Shown here: positions 58,696-64,000 of the stretch, one piece after another
Layout: every line of letters begins with the position of its first letter
Numbering within the stretch: the stretch's first letter is position 1
DNA from: Dermanyssus gallinae
Taxonomy: Eukaryota > Arthropoda > Arachnida > Mesostigmata > Dermanyssidae
Length of the DNA stretch: 64,000 nt
Direction: 5' to 3'
Assembly: GCA_003439945.1 (NCBI GenBank)
Contig: QVRM01005978.1
Span: forward strand, 1 to 64,000
Program-made: the position numbers and the translations under genes
Notes under the pieces: model-generated
What the model was told of the DNA's origin: nothing
Seen by the model: only the letters and a program-made list of their open reading frames with translations
The model's database searches: none

Positions 58696-59094
58696 TAAAC
58701 TACGACTACAGCTGCTGCTACTACAATACTGGCCTTAGTCCTGCCAGATCGAGACTGCCGTTGCCAACGGCGTTGCCACAGAGATCGACCCGCCGGCCGG
58801 CGACCCGCGTAGACACGCATACGCCAGTAACGCCACCCCTCTGTCAACTACTACTTTTGCTATTACTACTACTACTACTACCTAGTTGAAGTCTCGCACC
58901 GAGGTCTCGTAGCTCGTGACGTCTGGTGAGACCCCCCCCCACGCCTACCCCACCGGAGACAAAAAAGTCGACGACAGAGAAAGAGGAACAGCGAAGGAAA
59001 GATAGACAGAGCTTGTTAGCATGACGTTTTATCTCTCTCTCTCTCTCTTTCTTACTCAGGTCCTACCCACCTACTACAGGCTTTTCGTGGAATC
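58696..59094. other. Unique sequence with small runs
   Basis: TAC run at 58865-58881, C run at 58931-58939, TC run at 59031-59048. No gene recognised. Confidence 0.5.
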
Positions 59095-59180
59095 ATCATT
59101 ATAATCATCATCATCATCATCATCGTCACCACCATCATCCTTATCATCAGCATCATCACCACCATCTCATCATCATCACC
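59095..59180. repeat. ATC/CAT/CAC-rich tract
   Basis: Degenerate CAT run with CAC and ATTATA variants. Confidence 0.92.
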
Positions 59181-59574
59181 GTCGTTGTCCCTTGGGGCTC
59201 CGCGCACGAGAACCTTACCAGCGATCCGCCACAATTCCCCGTGGCAGTGGTATGCGGACTTCTATGGCTACGGCTGCTGCAACTCTTACATCTCTACTGC
59301 GGCTCGTGGTCACGATTGATGACATATATATCGTGACGACATATATATCTGACTAAATCGCCGACCTATACAATGCCGTCAGAGCCGGATTCGGAGCTTC
59401 ACTCGGAGTTGTCAAAATTACGACAACCACAGCAGGCCGAGCGAGCAACCAACCGGACAGTCAGCGCACCGCACTCTGCCAAGGTCAACAGCTCCGGCGA
59501 CGGCGTGGGTTGTCCAGGTTCCCTCTCTGCGACCCAGTCTTTTTCTCTCTCCCATTTCTATATATATGCATATA

Positions 59575-59577
<3 letters not shown>
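59181..59577. other. Unique sequence, no gene seen
   Basis: A direct repeat ACATATATATC occurs at about 59321 and 59339. Otherwise unique. Confidence 0.5.

Positions 59578-59611
<34 letters not shown>
59578..59611. repeat. (AT)n microsatellite
   Basis: About 32 bp of TA. Confidence 0.95.
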
Positions 59612-59615
<4 letters not shown>

Positions 59616-61093
59616 CTAACTAATCCTCCATTCGCCCATGGGGGCTAACGAAGCCCCATTCGCCCACGTCTCTGAATTCCACCTGGAACGCCGATACAAC
59701 AGTGCCCTCCTCCCACTTAACCTGGAGGGGAATGGCGGTCGTGGGAGGGGGGGGGCAGAGGACAATCGAGCGCCGATGTGAGAACAGGCGAAGCGATGCG
59801 AAGGCCAAGCGCACGTCACTTTGACGTCACTAGAGGTACGCCACGTACGCCTCTCTCTACCTCACCCCCCACCCTCCCACATACACACACAATACAGCCA
59901 GCCAGCCAGCCAGCCAGACAGAAACGTACATGCCACGAGCCCGCGACACTCACCCCAACGCTGTACACACTGCGCTCCGGACTTAATATACCCCCGCCGA
60001 CCTCCGCCCCCCGCTCAAAAACAAGGAAACAGGCGTTCGCAGCAATAACACAGTCCAAAAGTTGCGTCCAACCCACCTCGTCAGCTCCAACCCTCAGAGA
60101 GGGCTACCAGAAAACCCCTGATATACTCTCTATACAAGGAATGGAGCGTGCCGAACTTGCAGGACACTGCAAGTCAACGCCGCTACGTTCTGCGCCGCCC
60201 GGCCATTACCGTCATCAGGTGGCAGGCGGCGGTGTGGTGGTGGTGTCATCTTTGACATCTCGCATGTCACGTAGTTCTTCTCTGCTCTCCGGACCAAAAA
60301 AATGTCGTCGCACGAGGCGGTCGCACACCAAGTCAACAGCGACGTAAACGCAAATAAAGAAAACGACTACGACAATAGTTAAAATAAGATATAATGACGA
60401 CAACGACAACGAACAACACCCGTAGCAGAATAGTGATACTAAGTATAGATGATTCCTGACGCTTACTGTAACAGTCCTTGCTGAACGGTATAAAATATTG
60501 AAAGGTAACAGATGATACAACAACAACAACCTAACCAGATGAAGGGTAAGCAAAGGAGATGATGACAAACGCAATCTATATACTAGACAATTTAGATTTC
60601 GGCGTCAAAATGGCCGAGATCATCAACAATATAAATGTGTTGTACTGATAAATGAGTGACCGAGAATACATGGCCCATAATAAATGTATCGCGCCACACG
60701 AACAACGCACAACGATTCTCATCGGTACTTCTTCGTCTTATTCCGCTGGCTAGACCTATGTACAGCCACGACTGCCACTTTTATCACTGCCATTATGCTG
60801 AGCGTCAGCGTAGCAATAGGTGAATCAACGGTTATTGAGCTAGCTAGAAATGATCACTCTAAATACGCACAACAACAACAACCTTCGCAGATCGCCTGGC
60901 GCCTCAGTATTGACCAGTGCAGCAGCCACTATTTTTATTCTATGCTTGGCGGGAAAACCTGACTTGAAAAATTCAAACTTCAACCTGCTTCATGTTCGTA
61001 TGTCGCTCTTTGTTTGCTGTACGAATGTAGCCTTGTTCTGTTCCCGCAGCCGCGTAGCCCAGACTCGAAATGGCGGCCAAAAGCCATGATATG
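59612..61093. other. Mostly unique island, no gene seen
   Basis: A G run at 59747-59755, CA and CAGC runs at 59881-59920, GGTGGT at 60231-60245, CAA at 60519-60531 and 60870-60881. A 189-codon plus frame at 59778-60347 is overlapped by other open frames and has no recognisable domain. Confidence 0.5.
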
Positions 61094-61222
61094 CCTTCTG
61101 TTGTTGCTGCTGCTGTTACTATTGTTGTTGTTGCCGCTGATACTGATATTGTTGATGTTGTTGCTGTTGCTGTTGTTGTTGTTGTTGTTGTTGCTGCTGC
61201 TGTCGCTGCTGCCGTTAATGTT
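61094..61222. repeat. GTT/GCT/GAT-rich tract
   Basis: About 130 bp of GTT, GCT and TGATATT variants. An ATG in strong context at 61070 opens a Val/Ala-rich frame through it. Confidence 0.92.
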
Positions 61223-61566
61223 GTGGTGTGGTGTGATGGCGGCCTCTGTCAGAGGAACCTGTGGTCTATATCAGAAGAAACTGCCGCACACCAACAAGAC
61301 CAAATTGTGCTGCGTCTTGCACACCACCGACGCCCTCCTATCTCTCCACACATCGGAGACAAACATACATAATGAGACAAAAGCACGTGCACTTACCCGT
61401 TGTTGTTTGGTGCGCTTAAATACATACAAACTTGTACACACACACACACACACGAACACACATACCGTGGACTTTATGATGTGCGCTAATTCCTTCCATC
61501 CCCATTCGGTTTGCCACCAGTTTTCTCAATGTCTCTCAGGCTTTGTTCCTATCTACTCTCTACAAC
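61223..61566. other. Unique sequence with a CA run
   Basis: AC run at 61436-61453; otherwise unique. Confidence 0.5.
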
Positions 61567-61590
61567 TATATATATATATATATATATAAT
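61567..61590. repeat. (AT)n microsatellite
   Basis: About 24 bp of TA, 10 bp upstream of the tRNA-like fold. Confidence 0.93.
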
Positions 61591-61599
61591 ATGCATCTT

Positions 61600-61686
61600 T
61601 GTGTCGACGATCACAACAAAAACGAGGAGTGATAACCTGCTGCGGCTCTGATGCTCATAGGCGCGGGTTCGATCCCGCCGACACGA
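61600..61686 (+). pseudogene. Degenerate tRNA-like fold (tRNA relic or SINE head)
   Basis: TGTGTCG (61600-61606) can pair with CGACACG (61679-61685) as a 7-bp acceptor-like stem (one T-G pair) at a tRNA-like distance. ATCAC (61610-61614) pairs with GTGAT (61629-61633) where the D arm would be, but with a 14-base loop. GCGGG/CCCGC (61663-61667 and 61674-61678) forms a T-arm with loop TTCGAT, one base short of seven, and includes a B box GGTTCGATCCC. I cannot form a standard anticodon arm and there is no A box. It is more likely a tRNA relic or SINE head than an active tRNA. Confidence 0.35.
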
Positions 61687-62484
61687 CGTGTAGACAGACG
61701 CTCAGATAGGACGCCAACAACTTTCGGTTCCTGTGCCGAGCCAGTCATTCCGAATAAAAGTAGGTGTAATATTTTGTTTTATATCTATCTATCTATCGAT
61801 CTATTTCTCTCTTCTTCGCATCTTCAGCGCACGTCCGTTTTATCATCGGTTCAATCTGGCCCGCCATTACTGACTCCTCGTAGCCGTAACGGCGTTCTGA
61901 GGACCGACCAAACAAGAACTCAACGTTAGAGACAACACCAACATCATTAGCAACCCGGCCACCATCATTGCTATTACCATTTTACAACAACAACAACAAC
62001 AAAAACAACTTGAACTATTACTACTGCTACTACTACAACTGCTACTACTGTTATTACGATTCTACTACCACAGCGACAAAACTGAACGCTGACATACCTA
62101 GACGAAAACGCTCGAGCATACATCGCGCACCTCGAGTGCCCGCTTTCCGTCGTACTCGATCGTTGTGGCGTTCTTCTTCATCTTGTCACCCCTTTTTTCT
62201 TCCCTCTTCGAGCCCCACGCCACCCCCCGCACCTCGCCATGTTTCTGATCTTTCGTTTCTGCTTCATTTTCGTCCAGTTCGTCGTCTTGTTCTTGCTGTT
62301 GTTGTTATTTGGCTTTTCTGCCGGGGGTGTTGATGGTGCGCCTTGTCGGTCTTTGTCGGGCTTGGGCGACTGCCCGCTGGTTGGCTGGCTGGCTGAATGA
62401 CGGACTGACTGACGATCTTCTTTCGTCGACATCGACTTTGACGACGATGCCTGGTGCCAACAAACAAACACCCGAACTACACGA
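61687..62484. other. Mostly unique sequence, no gene seen
   Basis: TATC run at 61780-61797, CAA run at 61983-62004, TAC/ACT patch at 62018-62060, GGCT repeats near 62380-62395. Confidence 0.5.
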
Positions 62485-62500
62485 CCCCCCCCCCCCCCCC
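62485..62500 (-). repeat. Poly-C run
   Basis: Sixteen C in a row, i.e. poly-G on minus; followed by a GGT run at 62508-62519. Confidence 0.9.
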
Positions 62501-63222
62501 GCAGATGATGGTGGTGGTGCACCTCTGCTCCTCTGGCTCCGCTGGCTCCTCTAGTTCAAAGTCCACCGCACCGTCTGGCGGCAGCCCCGACTTAGGCGAC
62601 TCCGGCATCACCCCGTCCGTCTGAAGTTAGTTTGTCTTAGACCCGTTGTGTTCGCCGCCGCAGCCACCTCCACCACCACCGCCGATTCTTGTCTCTCCAA
62701 CACCATCAACCTTCGTTCGGCGAAACCTTGTGCGCCCGTGGTGTAATAATCAAAATAATAATAATAGTAGTACTAGTAGTAGTAGTAGTCGTAATACCAA
62801 TAATAACGCCCAGGGTGACTAATAGTCCAAGCAGATAGATACATACATAGATAAATAGATAGATATGCAGACAGAGAGACGTCATTGTTTCAGCGTAACC
62901 GTGAAGCTTCATGATGAAGGTGTATGGAGATGGAGTCTGAACGAAGATCTCAACGAACGAACGAACGATCGGTAGATATGCACACAGACCTATCGATGTA
63001 TCTATAAGCTTGCTGTTTGCTCTCCAGCCGACTCGAAGACACCTAACAATCCTTGGAGAAGTAATGGGATCGGAGCGTCGGAAATACATAGTAGCATCAG
63101 TTGCGTCGTCGGCGCGTCTTCTAGTTTTCTTTCGCCTCTTCTTGGCGCTTCTTCTCTCCCAATGATGAAAGTCTAGATCTAATGAGGCGGAAACGTCTGA
63201 AGTCCTAAACAATTTCGTGGTA
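62501..63222. other. Mostly unique sequence, no gene seen
   Basis: CAC patch at 62667-62682, TAG run at 62765-62790, GATA words at 62830-62862, ACGA run at 62954-62968. The 239-codon minus frame at 62706-63425 is a patchwork of these and unique sequence, with no domain recognised. Confidence 0.5.
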
Positions 63223-63256
63223 ACAACAACAACAACTACTACTACTACTACTGCTA
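63223..63256. repeat. (CAA)n(CTA)n triplet run
   Basis: CAA units pass into CTA units. Confidence 0.92.
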
Positions 63257-64000
63257 CTATTATTGCTACTATTACTGAGTACTTCACCCTAACCACCATT
63301 CGGAACCGGCGCATTTTCAAGCAGTATTTACCGAAAGGCAGACACACATATAACTCATTACACAAACAAAATATATAGAAAAACATCACTAATCGTGACA
63401 TACTTGCGCTTTGATCGGGGGACATACGTAAACGTTTGTCCCTATCTTGCCCTACCTACCCAAGGAGAAAAAGCTTGGACTGGGCTGCGCGATCTTAGTG
63501 AGTGATATTGCATCCTGCCTCTACTAGGTGGCGAGGAGGGACGCTAAGGCCGTCAACACCTCTCCTACGAAGGTAAGTGGGTGGAGAAGGGGTTGTGGGA
63601 GGTATCACCGTGGCAACGGAGGTTTTCGGCCAAAATCAGCAGCACAAAGATCACAAGAACCATCATCACCGTCATTGTTCCTGATATCGAATATGTACCT
63701 GTATACTGGTGGCCGTCCACTGGCCATATCGCTTCACAGCCAATAAATCGTCAGAACCAGAAGACCGAGGCTATGCGATTATTATCAATATTATTATTAC
63801 TGCTGCCCATAAGCATATAAACAGACCGACAGGCACTAGGTTATAAGAGAGGCGATAGGCAACAAAGAGCTCTGCTTTGCGCTTCTCCAAGCAAAAATGA
63901 ATCAATCAGAGTACCAGCGCCGTCAACGCGCGAGGTAAGCGGTAGCGATTGCGTGAATGCTTCATGGCCTATGGAACACATCTGAGCTGGAAGAGAGGAA
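63257..64000. other. Mostly unique sequence to the window end, no gene seen
   Basis: No notable repeats apart from ATTATT words near 63780-63798. Short frames only. Confidence 0.5.

Overview
The window looks like non-coding DNA from an animal (eukaryotic) nuclear genome, most likely an invertebrate and plausibly an arthropod such as a mite or tick. The reasons are: no operon-like run of genes; dense microsatellites of many types; CpG dinucleotides that are plainly not depleted, unlike vertebrate DNA; and at least three tRNA-derived short interspersed elements (SINEs). The organism guess is inference only. I recognise no gene well enough to name it, no rRNA, no canonical tRNA, no CRISPR array and no intact transposon coding sequence. 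Almost all open frames here are microsatellites read as poly-Asn, Thr, Gln, Val, Leu, Cys, Ile-Tyr or His. Many of them start at TTG or GTG rather than ATG. || Layout: simple repeats punctuate the whole window. Two classes dominate. The first is about 40 CAA/GTT-type trinucleotide tracts, often mixed with CAG, in both orientations and without strand preference. The second is about 27 (AT)n tracts of roughly 20 to 115 bp. Between them lie non-repetitive islands, the larger ones at about 5.9-7.1, 15.3-16.8, 21.2-22.1, 25.1-27.3, 33.1-35.4, 40.8-41.7, 44.6-46.9, 47.8-49.0, 50.3-51.8 and 59.6-61.1 kb. The densest repeat block is 52.9-54.0 kb. Minisatellites with longer units occur at 1-189 (51 bp unit), 8764-8899 (34 bp), 40656-40760 (about 25 bp) and 52498-52630 (66 bp duplication). 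|| Mobile elements: two copies of one tRNA-derived SINE family lie on the minus strand at 22150-22335 and 58475-58678. Each is flanked by a recognisable target-site duplication. A different tRNA-headed SINE with an A tail lies at 38467-38664, also on the minus strand. A degenerate tRNA-like fold lies at 61600-61686. || Structure: five inverted repeats stand out, at 14294-14323, 23483-23520, 29555-29603, 50499-50532 and 56860-56896. || Possible coding: a few stretches have protein-like composition without microsatellite content, notably 6679-7053 (minus, one ankyrin-like 33-residue unit), 36595-36789 (plus, basic cluster), 40317-40595 (minus) and 52253-52512 (plus, poly-His). None is more than a low-confidence exon or relic candidate. 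The window is best read as intergenic or large-intron DNA.
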